From Aestuariimicrobium sp. p3-SID1156 (GTDB lineage: Bacteria > Actinomycetota > Actinomycetes > Propionibacteriales > Propionibacteriaceae), in NCBI RefSeq assembly GCF_025144225.1, contig NZ_JALXXB010000003.1:124001-188000 (forward strand): a DNA stretch of 64,000 nt, written 5' to 3'. Positions within the stretch are counted from its first letter, which is position 1. The number at the start of each line of letters is the position of its first letter. The notes under the pieces were generated by a model that ran no database searches, was not told the origin of the DNA, and saw only the letters and a list, made by a program, of their open reading frames with translations. Both the position numbers and the translations under genes were made by a program. Below are positions 28,842 through 37,762 of this stretch, one piece after another.

Positions 28842-28970
28842 GCGGACGATGGCAGGGGGCCGTTACAGCTCGGTCACGATCGGGACACTGTCACGGGGAG
28901 CATGACGTTTCCCTAACGCCCAGCAGTAGGAAGGGTCCGAGCGAGAGGGACCGTCCTACGATTCTGGCTG

Positions 28971-30161
28971 CTACTTCTTGTGCATAGCGCTCCACGCGAC
29001 CAGGCCCACTGCGATCGTCAAAGCACGGACAGCGTTGGCTTTCGTGAACTTCTGTGGCGCGGCCGCGTGGATTGTCCCGTTTCTGGAGTAGAGCGGTGAG
29101 TTGTTCGGTGTCTGGTACGCAGCAGCGAGCGGGGCGTGGACCCCGGACTCGAAAAGGTCGTCCAGGCTGTCGCTATCGAGCAGATCCTTCTCGTCCTTCA
29201 CCAGCGTCTTAGCGTAGGTCACCGCTTTGCCGGCCTTGCCTGCGGCTTGGCTTATGGCCGTGTCCCACACGGCTGTGCTGAGCGCTTGGCTCGCAGCGGG
29301 ATAGCCGCCACGGAGCGCCGCGACAGCCTCCATGAGTAACGTCGCCAGCCCGGTCAGTGCGGGCTTGGTCTCGATGACTTTCCCGAGCACGCCCTCGAAG
29401 TAGGCCCAGTCCGGTTCAGCGAACCCTGCTAGCAGCTCGTCCACTTTCTGTTGGTCGGTGTCGGCGGCGAGCACTTCACGGACGCGTTCGGGTGAGAGCG
29501 CATAGAAGACACCAAGCTTGTGCGGGACAGCTAGGAGCGCGAGTTTGAGCAGGTCGGTGACGCTCAGTCCGCGGACGTTCTCTGGGACCCGTCGTTCGAT
29601 GTTCTCCCGCAGACGGGAGATCAGGTCTGGGTCAACCTGTAGCGACTGTTGCAGCCGCTCAACGATGCGTCTGACGTTCTCATCAAGGTCCGGCTTCGTT
29701 GCCGCGAGGATTCCCTTGGCGAGTTGCGCATAACTCTCCGACAGGTCCTTGTTCAGCTTCGCGAACGACGCGTCGAATGTCAGGCGAGGGAGGCGCTGGT
29801 ACACGTCCAACGCGGGGAACCCACGCGCGGCCTGCCGGGCGATCTCGGCGTATCTGTCGTTCATGGTCGGCATGTTCTGCAGGATGCGCCGGATCTCGGC
29901 CTGCGGGAACGCGCTGGCCCGGGCTGCCATGTCTTGGATGGCGCGGAGCTGCGCCGGAGGTATGCCTGACGGGTTTCGCCGTTTCGGTTCCGGGGCTACG
30001 TCGCCCTGGTCGTTCTTCGACCCATCCCCGCGGGTCTTCTCGCCTTCCGCGTCGGCATCGTCAGACGTTGCGAAAGCGTCAGATTCGTCCTTACCGTCAC
30101 TCGGCACGGGCGACTCCTCGCCTTCCAGGTTCTCCCCGTTGGCGCCGTCAGCGTCGTTCAT
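28971..30161 (-). CDS. Fourth gene of the type I R-M operon, putative tail-anchored protein
   Basis: I do not recognise this 396-aa protein. The first ~65 residues are acidic and low complexity (many Asp, Glu, Ser). The middle is helical (RRILQNMPTMNDRYAEIARQA, LRENIERRVPENVRGLS). The extreme C-terminus, RALTIAVGLVAWSAMHKK, is hydrophobic with a basic end, as in a tail anchor. Its ATG lies 2 bases after the hsdR stop, so translation is coupled to the R-M operon. It might be an auxiliary defence effector or a control factor; nothing in the sequence decides this. Confidence 0.7.
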   Translation of the reverse strand: MNDADGANGENLEGEESPVPSDGKDESDAFATSDDADAEGEKTRGDGSKNDQGDVAPEPKRRNPSGIPPAQLRAIQDMAARASAFPQAEIRRILQNMPTMNDRYAEIARQAARGFPALDVYQRLPRLTFDASFAKLNKDLSESYAQLAKGILAATKPDLDENVRRIVERLQQSLQVDPDLISRLRENIERRVPENVRGLSVTDLLKLALLAVPHKLGVFYALSPERVREVLAADTDQQKVDELLAGFAEPDWAYFEGVLGKVIETKPALTGLATLLMEAVAALRGGYPAASQALSTAVWDTAISQAAGKAGKAVTYAKTLVKDEKDLLDSDSLDDLFESGVHAPLAAAYQTPNNSPLYSRNGTIHAAAPQKFTKANAVRALTIAVGLVAWSAMHKK

Positions 30162-30163
30162 GG

Positions 30164-33100
30164 TCAGTAGTTCTCTCTGACGTACGCGTAGGCGTGGTCG
30201 AACAGGTCGCCTGTGAGCGGGAGGGCGTACTTCTTCAGGACGGAGCGGAGTTCCTTGCGGACGGTCCGGTCCCCGGACTGGTTCTCCGCCCACCCGGAGT
30301 AGGAAACCTGTTTGACGATGGTGTCAATGTCGTGCACCACATCATCGACGACGACGGGGGTGCCGTCTGGTTTGTATTCGTTCACGATCTGGGTGAGCGC
30401 GCCAATGTTCGGGTCAAGCAGATGCGCCGCCTGGTCCAGTTGACCGTCCGCTTCCAACCGCTCAGCCTTCACCGCCGTTTTCGCTACGTCGAGGGCCTTT
30501 TTCAGGAACTCGACGCTGTCGGCGGCGGACTGCACGGCCTGCTGGCGGAGCTTTTCGATCTGTTCTGCGAGGGTGCCGTAGACGGGGTGCCCGTTGGAGG
30601 CGTGGAGGCGTTTCTTGATGCGCGCGTCGATCGTGTCCAGCACCTCGTCCAGCGTGATCGGCTGCTTCGCGTAGTCCCGGTCGGGGTCAAGGTCAAGGGT
30701 GCCTTGCTCAGCGAGTTTGCGGAGCGCGTCGATGCTGTCCGGGTCAACGATCACTTCCTCCAGCCCGGTGCCGGTGACGGCGACGTTGGTGATGTGCCCG
30801 TGCACGAGCGCGAGTGTTTTCGCGCCCAACCTGTGCCAAAGCAACGCGTCGGAGACCTTCGACGGGCGGGACGCCTCATAGACTTGGGCGAGCCATTTGT
30901 AGTCGGCCTCGTGCGGTTTCAGGTCGTCATGGGGCCACAGGAACTCCCACAGGGTTTGCACGGCGGTGAACTCGCGTGCGTACGCGTCCCGCTGAGTTGT
31001 GTCTTTCACGCGTTCAAGCGCGGCGGACAGCGCGTCGTAGGAATGGTCGGTCCGGTCGATCCCGTCGAACCGGGCCAGACACGCGGCGAGTTTCGTGGTG
31101 AACTCCGCTGCGAGGGTGTTCACGTCCACGGGTCGTTTCCCGCCCGCTTCCGGGTCCGCGGCCTTCAACGCTTGCGCGATCTGGTTGCCCACACCGATGT
31201 AGTCCACGACCAGGCCGTTGTTCTTCTCCTGCCCCGTGACCGGGTTCGTGTACCTGCGGTTCGTGCGGGTGATCGCTTGGAACAGCGTGTGCCGACGCAA
31301 CGGCTTATCCAGATACAGGACCTGCTCAATCGGTGCGTCGAACCCGGTGAGCAGTTTCGCGGTCACGACCAGCAGCGTCGGCTCCACTGCGGGTTTGTTG
31401 AACCGGGCTTTGATGTCCGCTTCCTGCTGCCGCGTCAACGCATACTTGGCCCACTCGGCAGGGTCGTCCTTCCCGCCCGCGGTCATTACCACCGCTGTCC
31501 CGTATGGCAGGCCGCGCTCGCCGATGAGCCGGTTCAGTTCGGTCTCGTACGCGACAACGAGTTCACGGTCGTAGGCGACGACTTGGCCTTTCATGCCGAG
31601 CGGGGCGACCTTCGCTTCGTAGTGGTCGAGAATGTCGCCACACACAGCGGCGACCCGGTCCGGGTTGAGCAGGAGCGTTTTCACGTGTGCTGCCCGACCG
31701 GCGAGCACGTCGCGTTCCTCGTCGGTGAGGTTCTCCTCGTTCGCGAACTCATCGAACGCTTGGTCGAGCGCGTCCTTGTCCAAATGCCAGTTGATCAGGC
31801 GGGTTTCCACATGCACAGGCACGGATGCGCCGTCCACGATGGAACGCTCCATGCTGTACGTGTTCAACACGCTGCCGGGGTCGGCCTCGTGACCGAACAG
31901 TTTGAACGTGTTCTTGTCCTTGTCCGAGATAGGCGTACCTGTCAGGCCGAAGAACCGGGCGTTCGGGAGAGCGGCCCGCATGAGATCCCCGAGCTGGCCT
32001 TCTTGGGTGCGGTGCGCCTCGTCAACCATGACGATGATGTTGTCCCGGTCGTTCAGGACACCGGCGTCCTCGAACCGGAAGATCGTGGTCACCACAATCC
32101 CGCGTTTGTCGTCGGTGAGCGCTTTCGTGAGCTCCGCCTTCGACCCCGCGACCGTGAGCCGGGGCAGGCCCACGGTGCGGAACTGCCGCTCCACCTGCTC
32201 GACCAAGTCGAGCCGGTCGAGCACGACCAGCACGGTCGGCCCGCCCACGTTGTCGTCGTTGAGGAGCATGAGCGCCGCGAACCCCATGAGCAGGGTCTTA
32301 CCCGTGCCCTGGTAGTGCCAGATGAGGCCCTTCTGGCCCCCGTCGAGCACGCGCTGGTGGATCGCCTCCGCGGCCTCCACTTGCGGGTACCTGGGGATGA
32401 GCTTGCGCTTCCCACCGTCCGGGGTTGCCTCAAACAGCGTGAAGTCCCGCAGGATCGACAACACCCGCGCTGGCGTCAACAGCAACTCCACGGAGCGTCT
32501 GACCCGCGGCATCCCGTCCAAGTAGTACGGGTCCTGTGTGGACCCCCACATGAGCCAATGCTCGCCCGGTTGCCCGACCGCGCCGTAATGGAACTCCTTC
32601 CCGTCCGTCGCCGCGCACAGCACGTTCGGAGCGAAGAACGTCGGCCCCTCCACGCTGTACACGTTCGCAATGTCCCGTGCCCCGTTCAACCACGACACCG
32701 ACGAGTTCACCGGGGTCTTCGTCTCGATCACGACCAGCGGGATGCCGTTCACCCACAACACCACGTCATAGCGACGCTCCCGACCGGGCGGCCCGAACGT
32801 CACCTCATCGGAGACCACAAAGTCGTTCTCGCCCAGCTTCTCGAAGTCGATCAGCCGCAACGGAACGTACTTGTCCGTGCCGACGTACTTGACCGTGTGA
32901 TCCCCACGCAACAGGGTCACCATCGCCTCGTTCGCAGGCACCAGCCCATCCGTCGCCGCCGCGAGCACCCGTGCGCGGATCTCCGGCAGCACCTCATCCA
33001 CACGTTCGGGGAACCCGTGCAGGTCGTTGTTCAGGACCTCCAACGCTTCAATGAGCGTGTCCTCCACGATCACGTCCGTGCGCTCACGAGCGAGCTTGTC

Positions 33101-33187
33101 CCCCGGCACGTACGTCCACCCCAGCTCAACCAGCCGCTCCACAAGCCACGCCTGCACGGTGCGTACCTCTGAGAATCCCTTGCTCAT
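30164..33187 (-). CDS. hsdR: Type I restriction endonuclease, R subunit
   Basis: This 1007-aa subunit has an N-terminal PD-(D/E)xK nuclease (RRYDVVLWVNGIPLVVIETKT, with the Asp and the ExK pair). The SF2 translocase motor has Walker A YQGTGKTLLM, the DEAH box VMVDEAHR, motif III GLTGTPI and motif VI QAITRTNRRY. In complex with HsdM and HsdS it cuts unmodified foreign DNA after translocation. The ATG overlaps the hsdS stop by ATGA, and the TGA is 2 bases before the next gene, so the operon is hsdM-hsdS-hsdR-orf. Confidence 0.93.
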   Translation of the reverse strand: MSKGFSEVRTVQAWLVERLVELGWTYVPGDKLARERTDVIVEDTLIEALEVLNNDLHGFPERVDEVLPEIRARVLAAATDGLVPANEAMVTLLRGDHTVKYVGTDKYVPLRLIDFEKLGENDFVVSDEVTFGPPGRERRYDVVLWVNGIPLVVIETKTPVNSSVSWLNGARDIANVYSVEGPTFFAPNVLCAATDGKEFHYGAVGQPGEHWLMWGSTQDPYYLDGMPRVRRSVELLLTPARVLSILRDFTLFEATPDGGKRKLIPRYPQVEAAEAIHQRVLDGGQKGLIWHYQGTGKTLLMGFAALMLLNDDNVGGPTVLVVLDRLDLVEQVERQFRTVGLPRLTVAGSKAELTKALTDDKRGIVVTTIFRFEDAGVLNDRDNIIVMVDEAHRTQEGQLGDLMRAALPNARFFGLTGTPISDKDKNTFKLFGHEADPGSVLNTYSMERSIVDGASVPVHVETRLINWHLDKDALDQAFDEFANEENLTDEERDVLAGRAAHVKTLLLNPDRVAAVCGDILDHYEAKVAPLGMKGQVVAYDRELVVAYETELNRLIGERGLPYGTAVVMTAGGKDDPAEWAKYALTRQQEADIKARFNKPAVEPTLLVVTAKLLTGFDAPIEQVLYLDKPLRRHTLFQAITRTNRRYTNPVTGQEKNNGLVVDYIGVGNQIAQALKAADPEAGGKRPVDVNTLAAEFTTKLAACLARFDGIDRTDHSYDALSAALERVKDTTQRDAYAREFTAVQTLWEFLWPHDDLKPHEADYKWLAQVYEASRPSKVSDALLWHRLGAKTLALVHGHITNVAVTGTGLEEVIVDPDSIDALRKLAEQGTLDLDPDRDYAKQPITLDEVLDTIDARIKKRLHASNGHPVYGTLAEQIEKLRQQAVQSAADSVEFLKKALDVAKTAVKAERLEADGQLDQAAHLLDPNIGALTQIVNEYKPDGTPVVVDDVVHDIDTIVKQVSYSGWAENQSGDRTVRKELRSVLKKYALPLTGDLFDHAYAYVRENY

Positions 33188-34332
33188 GCTGCTCCTTGGT
33201 CGGTTCCCCATCCGGGCGCCAGAGTCGCGCTGACGATGGCCTCTCTAACGCGGCCCAGCGCCTCACGTTCTGCAAACAGAGCGCGCGCGTGCTGACGCGT
33301 TGCCGCCAGGGCGCCCTCAAGAACGTCGCCTGCCGTCAGCCATGAGGGCATTGACATGCTTCCAACGAGCTTGAGATTCAGGGAAGGAACCGCGCCGGAT
33401 TGCACGTAGTCACTGAGGTATAGAACCTCCAAGCAGGCCAACAACTCCTCCGGTGAGACGCCGGGGCGAGGTGTAACCACGATGTGGTTCTCGTCCACCG
33501 CCGCGTCAACGTCGAGGATGCGTTTTTTCTCCGTGAGCACCGCAGCCCCGACGCGGGGAAAGACAACCGAGCCGAGCGGGGCTACACGCCCGCCGAGCCG
33601 AACAATCTCCGTGGAATCCAGTTGAGTGGCGGCAGCGGTGTACCCGAACAAGTTCTTGGCCGTGGTCATGTCCGCAATCTTGAACCAAGATACCGAGCCG
33701 GTGCGGCGCCCTTGCACAGCCTTTGGGAGACTCTTGCCCTGCGTGACGGATGCCAAGGAGCCGAGCGGTATCCGGTCGCACCCCGCCGATTGGGATGCTA
33801 CGAGCGACCTGCGGAGTTTGGCTAAGTGACTGCTCTCGTCAGACAGGGTGGCTTGGTGCTCACTCACAGCGTCCAGGCGAGCACCGAGCTTCGCGATTTC
33901 CTCGGTCTCAGGCGCTCGCAGACGGATCGTGAGAATGTCGCGTGCAGCAGTGCGGGGCATCCTGCTGCCTGTGCTGACCGCCACCGCGTGCTGGATTACA
34001 TGGTCCGAGCTGAGCAGGGTGTGCAGGAAGCGGCTGGAAACGCCCTGTCGAGGTCGAAACACCAGAATCTCGGGAGAACAGAACCCCGCCCTGTCGGCAA
34101 CTGCCACCTTGCGCAGGTAGGGCCTCAGCCGCCCGAACAGCACGTCGCCAGCCTCGAAGGGAACGACGGTCCCCGTTGTGTCGCGCGCCTCGCCCCAGGC
34201 CGCGGGAACGTCCAACTTGGACGCCAGGTGCTCCAAGCCCAGATACGGCGCGTCGGTCGGAGGATCGGACCGTTTCGCTGAGACGAGTTCAGCCATGTCT
34301 GCGATCGAGACGGCTTCGCTTGCACAGCTCAT
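33184..34332 (-). CDS. hsdS: Type I R-M specificity subunit
   Basis: This 382-aa protein has two target-recognition halves. The first contains YLGLEHLASKLDVP and GDVLFGRLRPYLRKV; the second contains LGSLASVTQGKSL, SWFKIADMTTAKN and GSVVFPRVGAAVLTEKK. Coiled segments at about residues 155-180 and at the C-terminus set the distance between half-sites. The two halves recognise the two parts of a bipartite DNA target. ATGA overlaps join it to both hsdM and hsdR. The halves are dissimilar, so the target is probably asymmetric. Confidence 0.9.
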   Translation of the reverse strand: MSCASEAVSIADMAELVSAKRSDPPTDAPYLGLEHLASKLDVPAAWGEARDTTGTVVPFEAGDVLFGRLRPYLRKVAVADRAGFCSPEILVFRPRQGVSSRFLHTLLSSDHVIQHAVAVSTGSRMPRTAARDILTIRLRAPETEEIAKLGARLDAVSEHQATLSDESSHLAKLRRSLVASQSAGCDRIPLGSLASVTQGKSLPKAVQGRRTGSVSWFKIADMTTAKNLFGYTAAATQLDSTEIVRLGGRVAPLGSVVFPRVGAAVLTEKKRILDVDAAVDENHIVVTPRPGVSPEELLACLEVLYLSDYVQSGAVPSLNLKLVGSMSMPSWLTAGDVLEGALAATRQHARALFAEREALGRVREAIVSATLAPGWGTDQGAA

Positions 34333-35804
34333 TTCGTCCCGTACGCGCTCAGGACGGCCTGAAGGTGGGCGTCTGTGTCGACACGGACTTCACGAGCGAT
34401 CGAGTATTCGGCAAGCGCCTCCTCCACCGATGGGACTTCATCTTCCGCTCTCTCCAAGTACCGTCCAGGGTTGAGGTCGCAACCATTCGCCAGAATCTCC
34501 GCTAACGGAACAACGCGACTTCGAACCTGTTGCGCCTCCCCACGTTGTCCGAACGCTTTCAGCACGTCGTCGACGTTCTGGTCGGACAGTTGGTTCTGGT
34601 TCCTGCCCCTTTCGTACAGCGATGCGGCATCAACGAACAGGACGTGACCAGCGTCCTCCGTCGATTTATCGGCGCGGAACAGCAGAAGGCAGGCGGGGAT
34701 CGTCGTTGAGTAGAAGAGGTTGGGCGCCAGGACGATTACCGCTTCCAACATGTCCTGCTTCACGATGCAGGTGCGTATGGCAGCCTCCGCTTGGCGGAAG
34801 AGCACGCCGTGCGGCATCACCACGCCCACTCGACCGCGGTCTCGCGACGTTGACGCCAGCATGTGCTGAATCCACGCCCAGTCACCAAAGCCTGCGGGTG
34901 GTACCCCGCAGAACGCACGAGGGTCCGACGCCCATGTCTCGTGACCCCAGTTCGTGAGGGAAAAGGGCGGGTTGGCGATGACCACATCGAACTGGCTGAG
35001 CGACCCGTCAGGGTTGCGGAGCGCGGGTTGGCGGAGGGTGTCGCCGCGGGCGATTTTGAAGTCCTCAATGTCGTGCAGGAACAGGTTCATGCGCGCGATC
35101 GCGGACGTGGTGAGGTTCACCTCTTGCCCGTACAGGCGCAGCGTGCGGGTGTCCCCGCCGTCCTCACGGACGGTGTTGATCGTCTCCACGAGCATCCCGC
35201 CGGTCCCGCAGGCGGGGTCGTACACGGACTCGCCGGGTTGCGGGTCAAGCAAGCGGACGAGAAGTTTCACGACCTGGCGTGGGGTGAAGAACTCGCCCGC
35301 TTTCACACCGGACTGGTCTGCGAAGTTCTTCAGCAGGTATTCGTAGGCTTGGCCGAGCATGTCGTGGGTGACTTCGTCGGGGTTGAGGACGAGCCCGTCG
35401 AACGCGCTGATGAGGTTCACGAGCGCGTGCTCGGGGAGCCGGTCCTTGTTGCCCCAGGATGCGTCTCCGAAGATGCCCGCGAGCGTGTCAGGGTTGGCTT
35501 GCTGGATGCGGCCGAGCGCGGTGTTGATCTTCGCGCCAAGGTTGCTGGTCGCTTTGGTCACCTGGTCCCAGTGGGTGCCGTCAGGGACGGTGAAGCGGTG
35601 GAAGTCGGCTTCGACTTCGGGGTCCACGTCCGGGCCGTACTCGGCGACTGCTTGGTTGCGTTCCCACGTGTACGTGTCGCTGATCCACTTCCAGAACAGC
35701 ATGGGGAACACGTAGGTCTTGAAGTCTGCTGGTTCGACCGGCCCGCGGAGCGCGTTCGCTGCGGCCCAGAGCCGTGTTTCGAGCTCGGGCAGGGTGATCG
35801 TCAT
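34329..35804 (-). CDS. hsdM: Type I R-M adenine methyltransferase subunit
   Basis: This 491-aa N6-adenine methyltransferase has an N-terminal helical domain (ELETRLWAAANALRG), SAM-binding motif I DPACGTGGML and catalytic motif IV ANPPF. It methylates the host recognition site and forms M2S with HsdS. The ATG at 35804 is selected because the family usually begins MTITLPELE-like and because the conserved promoter motif lies just upstream. An ATG at 35864 would place that motif inside the gene. Confidence 0.93.
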   Translation of the reverse strand: MTITLPELETRLWAAANALRGPVEPADFKTYVFPMLFWKWISDTYTWERNQAVAEYGPDVDPEVEADFHRFTVPDGTHWDQVTKATSNLGAKINTALGRIQQANPDTLAGIFGDASWGNKDRLPEHALVNLISAFDGLVLNPDEVTHDMLGQAYEYLLKNFADQSGVKAGEFFTPRQVVKLLVRLLDPQPGESVYDPACGTGGMLVETINTVREDGGDTRTLRLYGQEVNLTTSAIARMNLFLHDIEDFKIARGDTLRQPALRNPDGSLSQFDVVIANPPFSLTNWGHETWASDPRAFCGVPPAGFGDWAWIQHMLASTSRDRGRVGVVMPHGVLFRQAEAAIRTCIVKQDMLEAVIVLAPNLFYSTTIPACLLLFRADKSTEDAGHVLFVDAASLYERGRNQNQLSDQNVDDVLKAFGQRGEAQQVRSRVVPLAEILANGCDLNPGRYLERAEDEVPSVEEALAEYSIAREVRVDTDAHLQAVLSAYGTK

Positions 35805-35821
35805 GGTGTTCCCGTTCACGT

Positions 35822-35837
35822 AGGTCAGGCTATCGAC
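35822..35837 (-). promoter_or_regulatory. Promoter motif shared by hsdM and the OLD nuclease
   Basis: Minus-strand GTCGATAGCCTGACCT matches the motif upstream of the OLD gene at 15 of 16 positions and lies 17 nt before the hsdM ATG. Confidence 0.5.
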
Positions 35838-35911
35838 CGTGAACGTATCGGCCGGGACCGACATTCACGGACGGCCAGCCGCACAGGCCGTGACCGCGGA
35901 CCGGGGTTGGG

Positions 35912-36379
35912 TTAGGTCTGGGGTCGGCGGGTGCGTCCTCGGTTGGGGTTGTACCGGGATGGGCCGCGCGGTGTGTTCGCTCTCTCGACCGGGCGGAGGG
36001 TTTGACGGAGCGCCCCGCCCGCGTCAAGGAGTTCATCGGCGGCGAGCCCGAGACGGCGTAGGTCGTTCGCACGGATTGCGTCCCGTACGGCGTCCTCGGC
36101 TTTGCGGACGGTGGCGAGGGCAGCAGCGACTTCCTTGACTTGGTTGGGGGTGAGGTACGCACCGGGGTAGAACGCGGCAGGGCGCGGCTCGTACGGCTCG
36201 GGCACGGGGAGGGGTTTCCCGTCCTTGCGGGCGCGTTCGACGCGTTTATGGTGGCGTTTCTGGTGGGCACGCCGGGCGCGGGTGTGCGCGGCGCAGTACG
36301 TGCTGCCAGGTGCGGGCCAGACGTTCGGCATTCCGGTGTCGCGGCAGTCGGGGCAGCGGCCCCCATCGGGGTACGTCAC
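35912..36379 (-). CDS. Hypothetical protein with N-terminal Cys/His cluster
   Basis: I do not recognise this ~155-aa protein. Near the N-terminus are CPDCRDTG and, 18 residues on, YCAAHTRARRAHQKRHHKR, which together could bind one zinc ion. A strongly basic stretch follows, then a helical segment (VRKAEDAVRDAIRANDLRRLG). A DNA- or RNA-binding role is plausible but unproven. The start is a GTG at 36379 or a TTG at 36400; no good ribosome-binding site favours either. A long inverted repeat covers its upstream region. Confidence 0.55.
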   Translation of the reverse strand: MTYPDGGRCPDCRDTGMPNVWPAPGSTYCAAHTRARRAHQKRHHKRVERARKDGKPLPVPEPYEPRPAAFYPGAYLTPNQVKEVAAALATVRKAEDAVRDAIRANDLRRLGLAADELLDAGGALRQTLRPVERANTPRGPSRYNPNRGRTRRPQT

Positions 36380-36391
36380 GGCACTCGCTGG

Positions 36392-36525
36392 TGGCGACAA
36401 AGTGACGACATGACTTTCGTGTGGGGCATGGGTTCACCCTTGGTTTGACGCTCCTGACAACCCGATACCTACCGCTAACCGACACGAAGCGTCAAGGGTT
36501 CGCGCATGTCGTCATTTTGTCGCCA
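36392..36525. repeat. Long imperfect inverted repeat
   Basis: The outer arms are 21 nt (36392-36412 and 36505-36525, 20 matches), built around TGGCGACAAA and TGACGACATG. Inner arms of about 7 nt (ACCCTTG and TGACGCT, with complements at 36488-36499) share the same dyad. It fills the intergenic space upstream of the Cys/His gene. Confidence 0.8.
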
Positions 36526-36620
36526 TCGAGCTGTCCGTCCGGTTCGCGATCGTCGATGGCATGACGAACACGCAGAACTTCAACAGGAGGAACCGCACAC
36601 CAGGCGGTCAGCCGATGCGC

Positions 36621-36944
36621 CTAGTTGGTGGGGTTGTGTCCGGGCCAGAGGGCGGTGTTGAGCGCGACTTCCAGGCGGGCAACGGCGCGGGTGTCCGGCC
36701 AACGGTTCCCGTGCTGGATCACTTGGACGGTACCGACGCCAATGCCGGCGAGTTTCGCGACCGCACGAGCGGACAGCCCACGTTCGGCCATGACCGTTGT
36801 GAGCGTGGCGGCGAGCTGGCGGACCTTCTCCGCAGCGGGGTCTGGACTGACCCCTTCGGGCCAGTTCGGCAGGCCGTCGTTGGGCGCGGCACGCAGCGGG
36901 AGGGTTCTCTCCCGTGGCGTCGACGCGTTGGTCTGCTCACTCAC
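36621..36944 (-). CDS. XRE-type helix-turn-helix regulator
   Basis: This 107-aa protein has a C-terminal HTH (LTTVMAERGLSARAVAKLAG, then GVGTVQVIQHGNRWPDT) preceded by a ~45-residue Pro-rich leader. The GTG at 36944 has AAGGTGG about 5 nt upstream and is preferred over 36992. The gene is divergent from tnsA, and the 119-base space between them holds a palindromic operator. Control of the transposition operon is a reasonable inference. Confidence 0.75.
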   Translation of the reverse strand: MSEQTNASTPRERTLPLRAAPNDGLPNWPEGVSPDPAAEKVRQLAATLTTVMAERGLSARAVAKLAGIGVGTVQVIQHGNRWPDTRAVARLEVALNTALWPGHNPTN

Positions 36945-37030
36945 GTGGACCACCTTACGGAGGTGGGCGGACGAGGTGGCCCGTCCGTTCATGTTGGGAC
37001 TTGCGTCCGGAGGAGACGGGACGGGAGGGT

Positions 37031-37054
37031 GTCCTATATCTCGGACACTATGGG
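37031..37054 (+). promoter_or_regulatory. Palindromic promoter/operator of the tns operon, copy 2
   Basis: GTGTCC-TATATCTC-GGACAC (arms from 37029) is a dyad overlapping a TATATC-like -10. It ends just before the GGGAGG ribosome-binding site of tnsA and matches the copy at 28352-28375. Confidence 0.55.
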
Positions 37055-37063
37055 AGGTTTTGG

Positions 37064-37762
37064 ATGCCCGTCAGCCTCGTACACGATCCACAAGAACTAC
37101 TCACCCTGCATGGTCCACCCGACGACGGAACAGCCATGAACGGGTCCCTGTACGACCTCGGCATCCCCTACCCCATCTGGGACAACCAACCCACCCCAGC
37201 GCAAGCGTCCGCCCGGACCGCGACACGGCAAGGCCGGCAAGTTCACGCGACCATCGCCAGGCTCGCGCCCCTCATCCCCTACACCGGGGAGGACGACGAC
37301 CTCATCGAAGCCGCCGTGGCCGTGTTCGTCGCCGGTCGCGAGAACGGGAACCTGCGTCGTGCCCGCATCCGCGTGTCCGGGCTCGTCCGCCAATACCTGC
37401 GCCTCTACCTGCCCCACACAGCCTCGTTCCAAGGATCTGAGGTGCCCGCACGGGGTGGCCGCGCTGACCTGCTCTGGTCCCACCCCGTCGCGGGCTGGTT
37501 CTACGACGAACTGAAAACCACCCAAGGGCATGATCCGCTCACCGCTGCCGTGCTCGCCCAAGTGGACCGGTATGTCGACGCAGGCATTGACTGCTTCGGG
37601 GACTCGTTCACGGGTGTCCGGCTCATCACCTTGGGTCAACGTTCCGAGTCGCGGATCATCCGCCCGACCGGCGAAGTCGCGCCATTGTTCGGCTCCGAAC
37701 TCGACCCCGCCAACCTGACAACCGAGCACGGGACGAACTCCAGCGTTGGGGGTGGCCTGTGA
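37064..37762 (+). CDS. tnsA: TnsA-like transposase endonuclease subunit
   Basis: This 232-aa protein has a restriction-like catalytic core. RGGRADLLW supplies Asp135, and FYDELKTTQG supplies Glu149 and Lys151, giving D-(13)-ExK, comparable to D114-(15)-QxK of Tn7 TnsA. A conserved Glu in GEDDDLIEAAVAVF could be the additional acidic residue. TnsA cuts the 5' ends of the element so that transposition is cut-and-paste. GGGAGG lies 8 nt before the ATG. The stop overlaps tnsB by GTGA. Confidence 0.75.
   Translation: MPVSLVHDPQELLTLHGPPDDGTAMNGSLYDLGIPYPIWDNQPTPAQASARTATRQGRQVHATIARLAPLIPYTGEDDDLIEAAVAVFVAGRENGNLRRARIRVSGLVRQYLRLYLPHTASFQGSEVPARGGRADLLWSHPVAGWFYDELKTTQGHDPLTAAVLAQVDRYVDAGIDCFGDSFTGVRLITLGQRSESRIIRPTGEVAPLFGSELDPANLTTEHGTNSSVGGGL

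Noticed and set aside
36561..37139. Plus-strand open frame over the XRE regulator
   Set aside because: The encoded sequence is shadow-like, whereas the opposite strand gives a clean HTH protein with ribosome-binding site.
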